From NCBI GenBank assembly GCA_028455995.1, contig JABELC010000005.1, forward strand, positions 1,302,001 through 1,366,000: a stretch of 64,000 nucleotides of DNA. Reading direction: 5' to 3'. A program made the translations under genes and the position numbers. Position 1 is the first letter of the stretch, and every line of letters begins with the position of its first letter. Positions 25,843-36,914 of this stretch are shown piece after piece. Under the pieces are notes generated by a model that worked only from the letters and a program-made list of their open reading frames with translations, did not search any database and was not told the origin of the DNA. This DNA is from Scleromitrula shiraiana (taxonomy: Eukaryota; Ascomycota; Leotiomycetes; Helotiales; Sclerotiniaceae).

Positions 25843-27237
25843 ATGACTACTGAAGTAAGTTTTAGAAATATTTATAAATAAAGACTCGGATTACAAACTA
25901 TCACACACACACACTCTCTCTCTTTCTCTTCCCTCTTATTTACTCTAACCGTTGTTTGTGAATTTTGGTTTTCAAGGAAATTCGTTTCCCCTCCATCATT
26001 ACTCCCTCCCTACCCTACCCTCTGAATTTACAATTCCCCCAACATTATTTTACAGCAGTTTCAACTCTCTTCATTCATCTCTTTATATCATTTGAGGTAT
26101 TCATGGCTAATATATTGATTATTACAGCGTGAAAGGTACGGTTTCCTCTATCGAAGTCCATGCGGCTGGATTTATCCAAATTTCCTTTATGGTATGGTAT
26201 GGTGTGGTACTGACGATAGCCCTACAGCAAGACTTTCCTTGCTAGGCTCTGCGAGCAAGCTGAGCGATATGACGAGATGGTAACATATATGAAGGAGGTG
26301 GCCAAGGTACGCGATACTCGAATTTAATACATTTCGGTTTTTACGGCGCGATGAGTTACTGATGACGCGTGATTGCAGTTGGGCGGGGAACTTACCGTTG
26401 ACGAGCGAAACCTCTTATCTGTTGCCTACAAAAACGTTGTCGGCACACGACGTGCCTCTTGGCGCATTATCTCCTCGATCGAACAGAAAGAGGAGTCTAA
26501 GGGTACTGATAAGCATGTTTCCACTATCCGTGATTACCGTCAAAAGATTGAGACCGAGTTGGAGAAGGTCTGCCAAGATGTTCTTGACGTCTTGGATGAG
26601 TCCTTGATCCCCAAGGCTGAGTCTGGAGAGTCCAAGGTTTTCTACCACAAGATGTACGTCTTATCGCTTCCCAAAGATTTGCGCAAGGAAAAACAAGGAG
26701 TAGGCTGACAGCTCAATACAGGAAGGGAGACTACCACCGTTACTTGGCTGAGTTCGCCTCTGGTGAGAAGCGCAAGGTTGCTGCTACTGCTGCCCACGAA
26801 GCTTACAAGGTATTTACTTTTATAACTCTCTTTCCTGACATTCTCCCTCTGACGATCGTAACAAATAGAACGCTACCGATGTTGCACAAACTGAGCTCAC
26901 CCCCACTCACCCAATCCGTCTTGGCTTGGCACTCAACTTCTCTGTTTTCTACTACGAGATCTTGAACTCACCCGATCGTGCATGCCACCTCGCCAAACAA
27001 GCATTCGATGATGCTATCGCTGAGCTCGATTCGTTATCCGAGGAGTCTTACCGTGACAGCACCCTCATCATGCAACTTCTCCGAGACAACTTGACCCTCT
27101 GGACTTCATCGGATAACGGTGAGCCCGAGGCTGCTGCCGCCGGTGATGCACCAAAGGAAGCCGAGAAGGCAGTTGAGCCAGAGACAAAGGCCGCCGAAGA
27201 GCCAGCCGCCGAAGCCGCCCCAGCAACTGAATCTTAG
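25843..27237 (+). CDS. 14-3-3 protein
   Basis: Six coding exons: 25843-25854 (12 nt), 26128-26135 (8 nt), 26228-26306, 26379-26653, 26722-26809, 26869-27237, total 276 aa. Splicing gives MTTERESKTFLARLCEQAER, the usual N-terminus of one class of filamentous-fungal 14-3-3 proteins. The body holds the family signatures RNLLSVAYKNVVGTRRASWR and YKNATDVAQTELTPTHPIRL followed by GLALNFSVFYYEI, with phosphopeptide-pocket Lys, Arg and Tyr residues present. The C-terminal tail is Ala/Glu-rich (EPEAAAAGDAPKEAEKAVEP). 14-3-3 dimers bind phosphoserine/threonine sites in many signalling proteins in cytosol and nucleus. The second exon is only CGTGAAAG. The 5' UTR is long and CU-rich, typical of a highly expressed gene. 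Confidence 0.97.
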
Positions 27238-27840
27238 ATCTCTTAGTCTCTCTTGATATCTCTTCGTCTCGGTTCTTCAGTGTTGTTATCTTCTGGGAGT
27301 GGCTGGAATATACCTGGCTTGCCGTTGGAGTGATCTCAGCATGAATGTTTAGGGAAAGGGAGTTGATATGAAAAAGCAGAATTAGGTGCAGCTGTTTTTG
27401 CGCGAATACCTTTGCGATTTGTCAAGAATTGCACCAACCATTTTGCGAAAAATCCTTGATGATCATGTTACCTCTTTTTTTTTCTATTTCCTTTCTCTTT
27501 TCTTTTCTGGTTTGCAATATTTTCCTTGTGGTAGTCGTTCTTCATATCAGTGTGTTGTTGGGCAATTTATCTTGTCCTCTTTACGTACTTGAAGTTTACC
27601 TCCCCAGACTTTCAGTCTACTACTCTGATTAACAGAATGCATATTGTTTTTCCCTCACTTCAATCCTCAAACACAGAATCAGAATCAGAATCAGAATTCA
27701 CAATCACCCACATTTATCATAAAGTCTTTTAATGGCTATACCAAAGAGAAATTTTTTTAAAAAAAAATAACAGAAACCCTTGAACCAATTTGGCGCGAAT
27801 GAATAATATTTTCTATTGTAGGCAGAGGAGATGTGATTTA

Positions 27841-27895
27841 ATATGATATGATATGATATGATATGATATGATATGATATGATATGATATGATATG
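27841..27895. repeat. ATATG pentamer repeat, 11 copies
   Basis: Eleven perfect head-to-tail copies of ATATG in noncoding DNA. Confidence 0.95.
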
Positions 27896-28278
27896 AAATG
27901 AAAGAATTGAAATAACTAAAAGATACATTACTATGTTTTTCTTAACTGATTGATATATTGAATATTCTTTCAAGTGTTTGATCTAACTTTGGGTGAGTTC
28001 AATTTGCTTTGCTTTGCTTTGCTATGCTTTGCTTTTCTTTGGAGTCTTATACTTGCATTCATCTATTATTGTGACTGTGACTGTGATTGTGACTGACGGC
28101 AACTATAACTTACCCGTGCATGCATCATGTGCTTGCTTGCAAGTATTGTGTTGTATTGTATTGTGTTGTATTGTATCTGTGCGATGGCTGGCTGTCTCTA
28201 CCCATCATCTCTACATACTATGGAGATATACGGTTACTTGGTGTATTCTATTCTCTTGTATTTTACTCGTCTTTTACT

Positions 28279-28291
28279 CATGCATGCGTGC

Positions 28292-28325
<34 letters not shown>

Positions 28326-28342
28326 GTGTGTGTACGTATATA
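28279..28342. repeat. Alternating pyrimidine-purine tract (GT/CG), Z-DNA type
   Basis: Every step alternates pyrimidine and purine for 64 nt: CATGCATGCG, then a long GT run, CGCGCGCG, a second GT run, then TACGTATATA. Such tracts can adopt left-handed Z-DNA under supercoiling. It is midway between two convergent genes. Confidence 0.9.
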
Positions 28343-29212
28343 CTTCTTTCTTTCTTTCTTTCTGCGCAGCTACGGTGCTACGGTGCTACGGTGCCACGGT
28401 GCTCTTGAGCTATGTATGTGTTACGTATTTACCGATTATACGTATTTCTGTTTGGGAGGCGGGGTGAGATGGATGGGAGGGAGGGAGATGGATGGGAGGG
28501 AGGGAGATGGATGGGAGGGAGAGGGAAGGGTGAGTGAACGAGTATTATGGATCTTTATCTATGTCTTTGTGGTGATTGATAGGTAGATAGATAGATGGAT
28601 TGATAGATTGATAGATGGATGGATAAATCATTACTTGGATATTTAAAAGGGGTGAGTAGACTCGGTAGAGTGGTTGGGGAATCGGATATAGGTGGTGAGG
28701 ACAGTAGAGATTCTTGGATAAATGACATTTGGTTTGGTTTGGTTTGGTTTGTCTAGATATGATGTGATGCTATGGATGTTCATCTCCTTTCCTTTCCTTT
28801 GCTTTCCTTTTCTTTCCTCAAGCCTTATGTTGTTTTCTCTTTTACTCGCTACATTGTAAGTTGATGGTTGTTGATGAGAAGGAAACGAGTGAAGTTGGTA
28901 CAAATACATGGTAGTGAATTCTCTTATTTCGATTTGCCTGTCCTGTCTACTTAAATTCTCGCTTGCTTGCATGTAATTGTCTCTATTGTTTCTCCCTAAC
29001 AAGTGAAGATTGGTTGACTAGTCACTCCCACGAATTGCGAAGATTGACCAACTCTCTTATTGATTGCAAAACCTAACCCAGCCCAGCCCAGCCCTGCCCA
29101 GCCCAGTGCAAGCCAACCAACTCTTCTTCCTCCCTTCCTACCAAACTATCATAAAATCATCTTGTCGCATCTCATTCCAGGTAATTGAACATATTAACAT
29201 AAAACAAAACAC

Positions 29213-30205
29213 CTAGTCTTGTCTACCCTTCAATAATCTCTTGGTGACCTTGTCCTTCTCGATGATGTAAACGTGGGCTCCCCATCCTGATAAGGCGTCT
29301 CTATCTACGGCGTTTAGGAGGGCTTGGGAGATGGTTTCGAAGAGGTCTTCTGGTTCCTATAAGGGAGAGGTGTTAGTTTTGTATGAGTGGAAGAAGCTGG
29401 GTCATGGGGGAGGTGGAGAGGGGGTATATTCTGTAGTGTATAGACTAGGAATTTTTGGCAGGTGATAGAAAGGAAGGGGAAAAGAGCAAATAGTTCAGAC
29501 AGAAAGAAAAATAATAACATACCAAATCTGGCTCCCACAATCCCTCACAAGTACCAAACAACTGATCACTAGCAGTTCCACTAACAATGAAATCCTTCGC
29601 AAAATCGATACACCCAATACTATCAAAACCACAAATAAATGGTTTCCCCGTCTTCTGATCAATACCTGCTACGACCGGGCTCACAAAAAAAGGACCAAAT
29701 CTCCTCTCATATAAGCTACTCGAGACCAAATTCGCCATCGTAGAAGGGGAAATAGAGCGCTCTTCTCGGAGTCGATACATATTTACTTTGTAGCGAAACA
29801 GATCCGAGACGGTGGAGACATCTGTTGCGAGACCGGTGAGACCGAGGAAGACGGAGGGCGAGTAGGAGAATATCTTGGGGAAGTTGTTGGATACGGTAAG
29901 GGCTTGGAGTCCGAGTCGGAGATCGCAGGCTATGGCTACGCAGTCTTTGCCTACCATGGCGACGCAGGCTCCTCCATCTGTTGGGGGAGGGGAAGAGTGT
30001 TAGTTTTGGAGGGTTAGGTTTCTTGGGGAGGGGGGCTATGAGAGAATGGGAAGAGAGGGGATAGGGAATGATGAGGGGGGAATTTACTAATTGCAAATGG
30101 GGAGCTCTAGATGTGGAAAGAATTGGTTAGCTAGCTGTATAATGGTCCATCGTCTTGTTATAAAGATTGCTTAATATATTGAGAGGTTACTTAATTACTT
30201 ACCAT
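29213..30205 (-). CDS. PUP3: 20S proteasome subunit beta-3 (Pup3)
   Basis: Four coding exons: 30205-30203 (ATG only), 30106-30088, 29977-29523, 29356-29213, total 206 aa (yeast Pup3 has 205). The spliced start MSSPFAINGGACVAMVGKDC and the stretch VAIACDLRLGLQ match beta-3. Also seen: FLGLTGLATDVSTVSDLFRY, GPFFVSPVVAG, FICGFDSIGC and a C-terminus ending KRLLKGRQD. Beta-3 is a non-catalytic subunit of the core-particle beta ring and has no N-terminal catalytic Thr. The first intron directly follows the start codon, so the ATG stands alone on its coding exon. The gene is divergent from the UBX4-like gene and shares its 0.6-kb promoter. Confidence 0.95.
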
Positions 30206-30827
30206 TGTAACTGATTGAATGTATGCGAAGCTTAAAATCTGGGTATCTTCAAATGGGTATCAAGAGGTTGACGAAACTTTTCAATAGAAAACTTATTTCA
30301 GAAGTAGTTTCACAGATGGAGGTTAGAAAATTGAAGTTGAGAGAGTGCTTATTGATTGAGGTTGTAGATGTATTGTAATAAGACAAGGTAGACACGGCTG
30401 CGCGTCTGGAGAGAAGAAGCTTGGACCAGGCACTGAATGTTCAATCGATTTGCGCCGCCGCCTTATGGGATGAATGTGAATATCAATCATATCTACTTGC
30501 AGAGTTGACTCCCTTCTTTTATTTTATTTCAATAAATTGTATTTCTTGTTAGGTTGGAAACATAATTGCTCACGCGTTTGGTCCCGTTTATTCAAACTTC
30601 GATTCACACATTTTTGAAATTTTGTTGGATTGTCCAAGTGACGTTGGTCTTTTGCTTGTCAGAACACCCCGCCACAATTCATCTTCTATCTGACAAATAT
30701 TAAGGAAGTCTATGGAAAGTAATTGATATCAATTCCCAGAATCTTCCAAAATTCTCATACTTTACCTTCGAGGACAAAGAGTTCAAGCCCTACAAGACAG
30801 ATACTCGTTTGAATACTAAAATCAATC
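30206..30827. promoter_or_regulatory. Shared bidirectional promoter of PUP3 and UBX4-like gene
   Basis: Only 622 bp separate the two start codons. A GC-rich block at 30449-30462 (TTTGCGCCGCCGCC) stands out in AT-rich surroundings. Its reverse strand reads GGCGGCGCAAA, loosely like the yeast proteasome element GGTGGCAAA. A second block CCCCGCCACA is near 30668. Functional use is inference. Confidence 0.6.
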
Positions 30828-32421
30828 ATGGCTTCAAATGTGGTGGTACTTGATAAGTCGTTCAATAGAGCAGTTATAAAAGTCAATCCTGGAACTTATA
30901 TGAGCGAAGTTGTATCAGAAGCTTGCAAGAAGCTCGGAAAGAAGACTACCAACTATGATCTTAAGAGGTGAGTTATTCTGAGCTGTGTTGCAAGCTTTAT
31001 ACTACAGCAAAACTACTTTAGGTAACAAGGCTTGTTTTCTAATTCTTATTAGGAGTAACGATAAACCTGTAGATCTCTCTCAAACCTATCGCCAAACAGG
31101 TCTCACTACCGGTGCCAAATTATCTCTAGTAGAAGTTTCTAAGTCTCCGGCTCCAGTTGCTATTGCGCTACAACTACCACAAGAATTCAGCTCTGCCGTT
31201 CCTGGTGGCAGATTGACAGATAAATTCCCTAGTAATACTACATTATGGCTCATTCTCCGCAAATTCGAATCCAGCACACAAACGAATCTAAACTTCACGG
31301 GTAGGGGCGTGGCACAACTGCAGAGTGGTAGTGCGGGGGCAGGACGTATGGTGTATGAGATGCCGGTGTTGAATGTGATGGGGAGAGAACTTTCTACATT
31401 TGGAGATTTGCAGAAGACACTTGCGAATCTTGGGTTGAATAAGGGGTCTGGTCTGATTAGACTTACATTTAGACAAACGGATCAGCCAATCGAGGAAGCT
31501 ATGAGGGATATTGGGGAATATTTCAAGGAAGAGGAAAAAGAGCCAGGGCCGGAATCAGCTCCAAAGGTTGAGCCTGTTACAGAAGCTATCACAAAGATCC
31601 AATCCCCAGAGCAGAAGGATGAGGATGTCGATATGGATTCATCGACGCCATCCGATCCATCACCATATTCCAGTGTCGAACCTGCGGGCGCATCATCTTC
31701 ATCTATACAACCCATCGACACACCGATCACAACCGAGCAACCCCTCCTAGGACCTGACGGCCAACCCCTAACAATTTATTCCGCCCCCAGCGGCAACACC
31801 CCAATTGCTGCTCTCCAACCTCATAATGAGGATGACTACATCCCCTCGATCCGTCATGCAAAACTCGCGCAAAGCCGTCTAGCCCAGGGAACACAAAACC
31901 AAAAGCTTCTCTCCTACGATGAAGAGCAAGCCCTTGAAGCTGAAAAGGCCTCCAAAATTTCGGCCATAAAATCCATCACTCTGCGCATTCGATTCCCCGA
32001 TCAAATGAGCGTATCCCGCAACATCACTGCCGATTCGACCGCTGGTGGTTTCTACGATTTTGTAAGAGGATTGCTCGTTGCAGAGGATCAACCGTTCAAA
32101 TTAATATGGAGGAACAAGGGGCCAGAGACCATTCCCAATGATAGCAGGAAGCTGTTAATTAAAGATGTGGGAATAGTGGTATCACAGGTTGTGAACCTAA
32201 ATTGGGAGGATAGCGTCCCGAAGGAGGTGAGGGGAAAACCAGTGTTGAAGGAGATCTATAGGGAGAGAGCGAAGGAACAGCCTGTTCCCGAGGTGCCAGG
32301 AGATAAGGGTGAGGATGATAATACGTCTGGACAGGGAACGGTGGAGAAGAAGGACGAAGGTACTGCCTCGAAGAAGAAAAAGTTGTCGAGCATCATTATG
32401 GGAGGGTTGCGGAAGAAGTAG
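30828..32421 (+). CDS. TUG-UBL1/UBX domain Cdc48 adaptor (Ubx4/ASPL-like)
   Basis: Two exons (30828-30967, 31053-32421) encode 502 aa. Residues about 5-75 form a TUG ubiquitin-like domain (NVVVLDKSFNRAVIKVNPGT, then LSQTYRQTGLTTGAKLSLVE across the junction). A second ubiquitin-like stretch follows (LWLILRKFESSTQTNLNFTG). After an acidic, Ser/Pro-rich linker there is a C-terminal UBX-like fold (ITLRIRFPDQMSVSRNITAD, then FYDFVRGLLVAEDQPFKLIW) and a Lys-rich end. Yeast Ubx4 and mammalian ASPL/TUG share this plan, bind Cdc48/p97 and remodel its hexamer. It is transcribed away from PUP3 from the same short promoter, fitting co-regulation of proteasome and Cdc48 functions. Confidence 0.9.
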
Positions 32422-32917
32422 AACGTGTGGAGTATAAAAAGGGGTAAACGAGTTATGAAAGATAACTTTATAATGAGTTGATCATATGTTTAGAACGGAC
32501 TGGCGGTGGATACAGTCCTTCTACAATGATCAATTTATGGTATGCATAGCCAGGGGCGTTAATCATTCATTTTCATTAGGCGAAGTATACATAGATATCC
32601 AATTTCAGAAATTCGTAAGATTATAGCACGTATTCACATAGTAAAACAGCACAGATAAAAAGAGCACATCACATCACATAAAGATGAATAGATTGTCTTG
32701 CTGAGATCATTCAATTGCCTCTCGAGATCCTCATGCTAACTATTAGCTACCGAGTAATCCCAGTCCCCAGAATCCATAGTTCTGCATTGATCAAACAACT
32801 CCAAATCCCATTTTGGTTGCTCTCAAGATTCATTTATCAAATACGATCCGAGGCGGTATAGATTGTTGTCGTTTTTATGATTGGTATGTGGAGAGAAGGT
32901 GGAAGTAAATATTGAAT
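32422..32917. other. Convergent intergenic region (3' UTRs)
   Basis: About 0.5 kb between the stops of the UBX4-like gene and the eL36 gene. No coding or repeat structure seen; expected to hold both 3' UTRs. Confidence 0.6.
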
Positions 32918-33476
32918 TTAGTGACCAGCTCTGCGGGACTCGGCGATAACACCTTGCAACTCGTCGACCTTGGCCTTAGCACGTCCGAAGGTACCGAGCT
33001 GTTGTGGAATTATTAGTACAAGAGGGAGAAGATTGTGGTGGAAATTTATAATAACGTACTCTCTTCTTGGCGAGCTTACGGGCACGCTTGTCCTTGCTGT
33101 TACGGAGCAATTCGATGACTCTGCGCTCGTATGGGGCGAGACTATTGTTGAAATCCCATTAGCAATCAATTCATTTATCTAATGAAGAGATAATAAAGAA
33201 CATACCCGGAAACCTCCTTGACGATGTCTCTAACAAACGCAGTGCGCTTGCTCAAGTGACCCTTGGTTCTGCTAACCTTGGGCTTGGAGACACGAGCCTC
33301 GGTTTTCTATAAAATTTCATATCGAAAATCAGCCGGTCCATCTTTCAAATATGATCAAAAATGAATTGAAAGATCCTCCAAGAGGTGAGACGGGCGCAAA
33401 TATAATATCATGAACATACGTGTCCTTTGTTGAGACCGACGGCAAGGCCGGTACGGGCTTTCTTCTCGACGGCCAT
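32918..33476 (-). CDS. RPL36: 60S ribosomal protein eL36
   Basis: Four exons (33476-33420, 33306-33206, 33141-33060, 32998-32918) encode 106 aa. The start MAVEKKARTGLAVGLNKGH, the middle RTKGHLSKRTAFVRDIVKEV and LAPYERRVIELLRNSKDKRA, and the end RLGTFGRAKAKVDELQGVIA are eL36 throughout. It is a small basic protein of the large cytosolic ribosomal subunit. Four exons for 106 residues is intron-rich, as is usual for fungal ribosomal protein genes. The promoter lies in the 0.7 kb to the right. Confidence 0.97.
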
Positions 33477-34190
33477 TGTTGAGTTTGGAGATGGCGAGTT
33501 GGGGTGTTGTCGTTGGTTGTCGTTGAGGTTCGAAGAAATCGCGAAATGGAAAAAAGTTCGAGGTGGAGTTGGATAAATTTTTCTGATGTGCGTCACGTGT
33601 CGAGCTAGTGGCTAGTTAAGCGAGCTTGAATATCCCTGATGCTAGATGTTGATTTTGAGTTCTAGAACTACTTCTTGCCAGGAGAAACAATGGATAGATC
33701 TTCACAAATTGATGTCAAAAAGTTATTTTAATCAGCATGGCTTATCGTTGTGTAACAATCTGGAGAGTCTCCTTCCCTTATAAATATTTTTGGAATAGTT
33801 GTTTATATTTCATTTCTTCAAGTGTCTGAATTTCGTGTGCCACAAAAGATCCCACAGTTTGAGCTAGCGCTTTATTTGGGAGATATGTAAATATGTGAGT
33901 CTGCCAGTGCAGCTTATATTTTCATTCTAATACATTCAATCACACATAAGGTTGGAACAAAGCCTGGACCCCACCCCCCATTTGCATCCATAGCCCTAGA
34001 GCGGGTTATCTTGCTGTTAGGATTGTATTTCTGGGGTTGAAATATAAAACATGGCCAGGCTGAGTGTCTGCACTACCAAACAAACTGATTCTTCGTTTGT
34101 GAACAATGTATAAACTACCAACCCAAAAACATGCTTTTTGATGTACTTTCTTGAAGTTTGAAATAACAAATGATAAATCAACAGAACATC
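33477..34190. promoter_or_regulatory. Upstream region of eL36 gene
   Basis: About 0.7 kb between eL36 (minus) and the decayed gene on plus. It should hold the eL36 promoter. No other structure was recognised. Confidence 0.5.
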
Positions 34191-36745
34191 ATGCCGCAGT
34201 TACCTATCTTCAGGACTGAAATTCTCCACACCACAACAAAGTCTGTTGACGATTTTGCGCAGGAAATAGAATTTGATGACCACGATGAGGAACTCTTTGA
34301 CAAGCTGCAATGGGCTTCAAGTGAAGGGCAAGCATGTTCCAAAGTTTTCAAGAAATTCTGGTCTTTTCAGTCAGCCGGTGTTGATGCTCTGGACTATATG
34401 TGGGTGTCCTACAAGTTGAAAAGCCCGACGGTAAGTATCTCTAGTACGCGCAGCAATCCTAGATTTGCTGAATAAAGTGTCTGTTAGCATCAAGAACTAT
34501 TAGACCTGGTCCTATAAGCCTCTGGAGGAGTTCTGGAAGTTTTTAAAGTTGAACGCAAGTCTGGATACCCATCGCGCTTGCGGTTTGAACCAGCAGACAA
34601 AGCTCTGCACAGGCTATACAATTTCCAATATACTTTGGTATGCATTTTCCACAAATCTCATCAAAGGATGTGCTATTTCACGATCGCCCTGGTAGGTACG
34701 AACAGTAACTCGCTTGCTTACCCTGCTTACACATAATATCTTCGCTTTGTTGAAAGAAATCACCCCACCACCCAGCTACAGTAACTCAATAGCCAAGTCA
34801 CCCTTTACGTCTAAACCCTCCTCTGTAGCTTTAGTCGGTAAAGCAGCATTTGTCACGAGTCTATTCTTGGCCAGGCCTTTTCTTCGATGCGGCATTCACG
34901 ATATGTTTCATCTTTTAACCGCTGGTGTTGAACACCAAGTAGTAGGGGACCAGTATCTTCTCCAAGATCTCCAAGACGGTGAATATTCTCCACACTCGAT
35001 TCGTCTTCGCCTTGGCCTAAAATTTTTCTAGATGATTTATCCCTTTGGAGCCCAATCTAGATGATCTCTGAACTAGCGGAACCTCCCTTTGGCACTCAAC
35101 GGAGTCCGCAGCAGTAAAAACAAACTAAATCGCAACCATTTCCATAAAGACATTTAAATTCCCGAGCATCTTACCTCCATCTCACATAAATCAAACGCAC
35201 ATGGACACTTACCAACCGCACAGAGAACGTCCCCTCGCAGCATCGAAGTGTGCTACCTGGGGGTCTTGGGCAGGTGAAAACAAGACCTGGCGAAGCTCGG
35301 TGGTATTTCAACATTGCCGAAATAGCTATCATTTTTGATAGGAATATTCGAAGTCGACCCAAAAGCCGCCTGCAAACCCCTGCGGACAGCAGCGCGCAAT
35401 TTCCTTCACACTGGATCGATATATTCAGAATCTTGTATCGAATAGGCTTCAACGACAGCCGTCTTGCATTGCAGGACATGATGAGAAGGATCAATCAAAT
35501 GGCAAGATATTTGTATCCACAGTCGATCAAAATTAACACTTGAACGTAGAAATACAAAAATACCGTATAGCTAAGAGAGGGTTGGGCGAATGCGTGTTTA
35601 ATGTACATACATTACATTGAATGCTTCAAAACATCATCTAACATTCTGCAAAACGAGGCTTATCGATACCCGGAAAACTGGAGTTCGTCATCTAGTGCCA
35701 TAATAGATGTATCTCAACAAGTTGTAAATGAGAGTGAAGTACTGAAATCAGAGCTTGAAGTTATTTATATCGAGGCCCAACCAGTGCGGAAAACGGCATG
35801 TTTATCCAATGAGTTGCTATTCATGAATATCTACATATCTAGTTAAAGTCACCCACAGATAAAATTTCTCTAGATAATAGAACAACCATTCTTGAAACCC
35901 GAAACAAACTGGCCGAGCAACTACTCTCACCATTCCAGCTTCCTTATTTCTGCCGACCAGTCTCGTATGGGCGAGCGAGCACTCCCTCCCATCAGCATAT
36001 CGTCCATGCATGATATATCACACATGGACTAACATTGATTGCAGTTCCACACCAGACATTCTTCGGCATGAACGCCCGCGACATCAACGGATCCATCTGA
36101 CCTCCAACATACCGTTTCATATCCGCCTTCCCCTTCACCACTATAACCATCATCCTCCCCATAGTATTCCTCCCCTCACACTACTATCTGATCCGCAACT
36201 GGGACACGCAGATCGCCGCTCTAAAGAAAATGGATATGGATATGGATATGGGTATGGATAGCATTTACATGTATTCATAACCCCATCCTCGATATCGCGC
36301 TCTTCACCCCTATTCGAGATAATGCGGGTGTGTTGATCGTGCAGCTACTAGTCTTCCTTATAGTGACTATTTGGGCTAGACTTGCTGGTGCACGGTTTGC
36401 GTTGCGGGTTTATCAGATACAAGATGGTTGGGCTGCACGCAATAAGTTCATGTTGAGGGATAGGTGGTGGCTTCTATTTGGGATTTTGGCAGTTGTTATG
36501 AATAGTCGGGGAGATAAATATGTTTTTTTGTCAATATGGTTCCTTATTTTGTATACATAGTGGTTGTGCTTTATCAATGGATTCGGAGTAGAAGGAGATC
36601 TGGGCAGAAATTAGGTTGGGGATTGACTAAGTTCTGTCAAATTAGAGATGAAACGAGGAGAGCGGCAAGAGGAAGGCCCAGATTAGTGGGTGTTTTCTTA
36701 GAACTAGAGTCATTAATTCAGCCGGTGTTGTATATTATTACATAG
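34191..36745 (+). pseudogene. Decayed multi-exon gene with CorA-like C-terminal membrane segment
   Basis: Several blocks look protein-coding but do not join. 34191-34430 starts MPQLPIFRTEILHTT and ends at a GTAAGT donor; 34504-34637 continues in phase (WSYKPLEEFWKFLKL, RACGLNQQTKLCTGY). 34720-35030 and 35250-35530 (RWYFNIAEIAIIFDRN, FRILYRIGFNDSRLALQDMM) look coding but are separated by stops. From about 36050 one frame reads QTFFGMNARDINGSI, a CorA-like pore motif, then an in-frame TGA at 36098-36100, then PPTYRFISAFPFTTITIILP, a clean membrane helix, ending at TAA 36280. A further hydrophobic frame lies at 36300-36560 in another phase. The simplest reading is an inactivated fungal CorA-like or related membrane protein. 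A working gene with missed introns is possible for parts. Confidence 0.45.
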
Positions 36746-36914
36746 ATTCGTACCAAAAATGGTCAGTAAAACAATGAATTGCGTTGAATCATGAAATTTT
36801 GTATTGCGTTGAATCCTATAGGTATACCTCTAACTCGCACCGAAAACCATTGAATCGTAACTTCGACTCAACACCCCCACACTAGATAACAATCTAATCC
36901 CTCTCTGTCCCCCT

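Larger units (their letters stand above)
27238..29212. repeat. Repeat-dense convergent intergenic region
   Basis: Between the 14-3-3 stop and the PUP3 stop. It contains eleven ATATG copies (27841-27895), TTTGC repeats (about 28000-28035), GTGACT repeats (28072-28097), a 64-nt alternating pyrimidine-purine tract (28279-28342), CTACGGTG copies (28372-28401), three GATGGATGGGAGGGAGG copies (28468-28520), GATA repeats (28581-28625), TTTGG repeats and CCCAG repeats (29079-29106). Long open frames such as 27993-28586 are translations of these repeats and are not annotated as genes. Confidence 0.75.

Noticed and set aside
27993..28586. 197-codon open frame with Cys/Val-rich translation
   Set aside because: It spans the GT/CG tract and several tandem arrays; open frames in all three phases are a result of the repeats.
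33307..33419. Possible C/D-box snoRNA in the first intron of eL36
   Set aside because: An ATGATAT and a CTGA lie about the right distance apart, but box C deviates from RTGATGA and no terminal stem was found.
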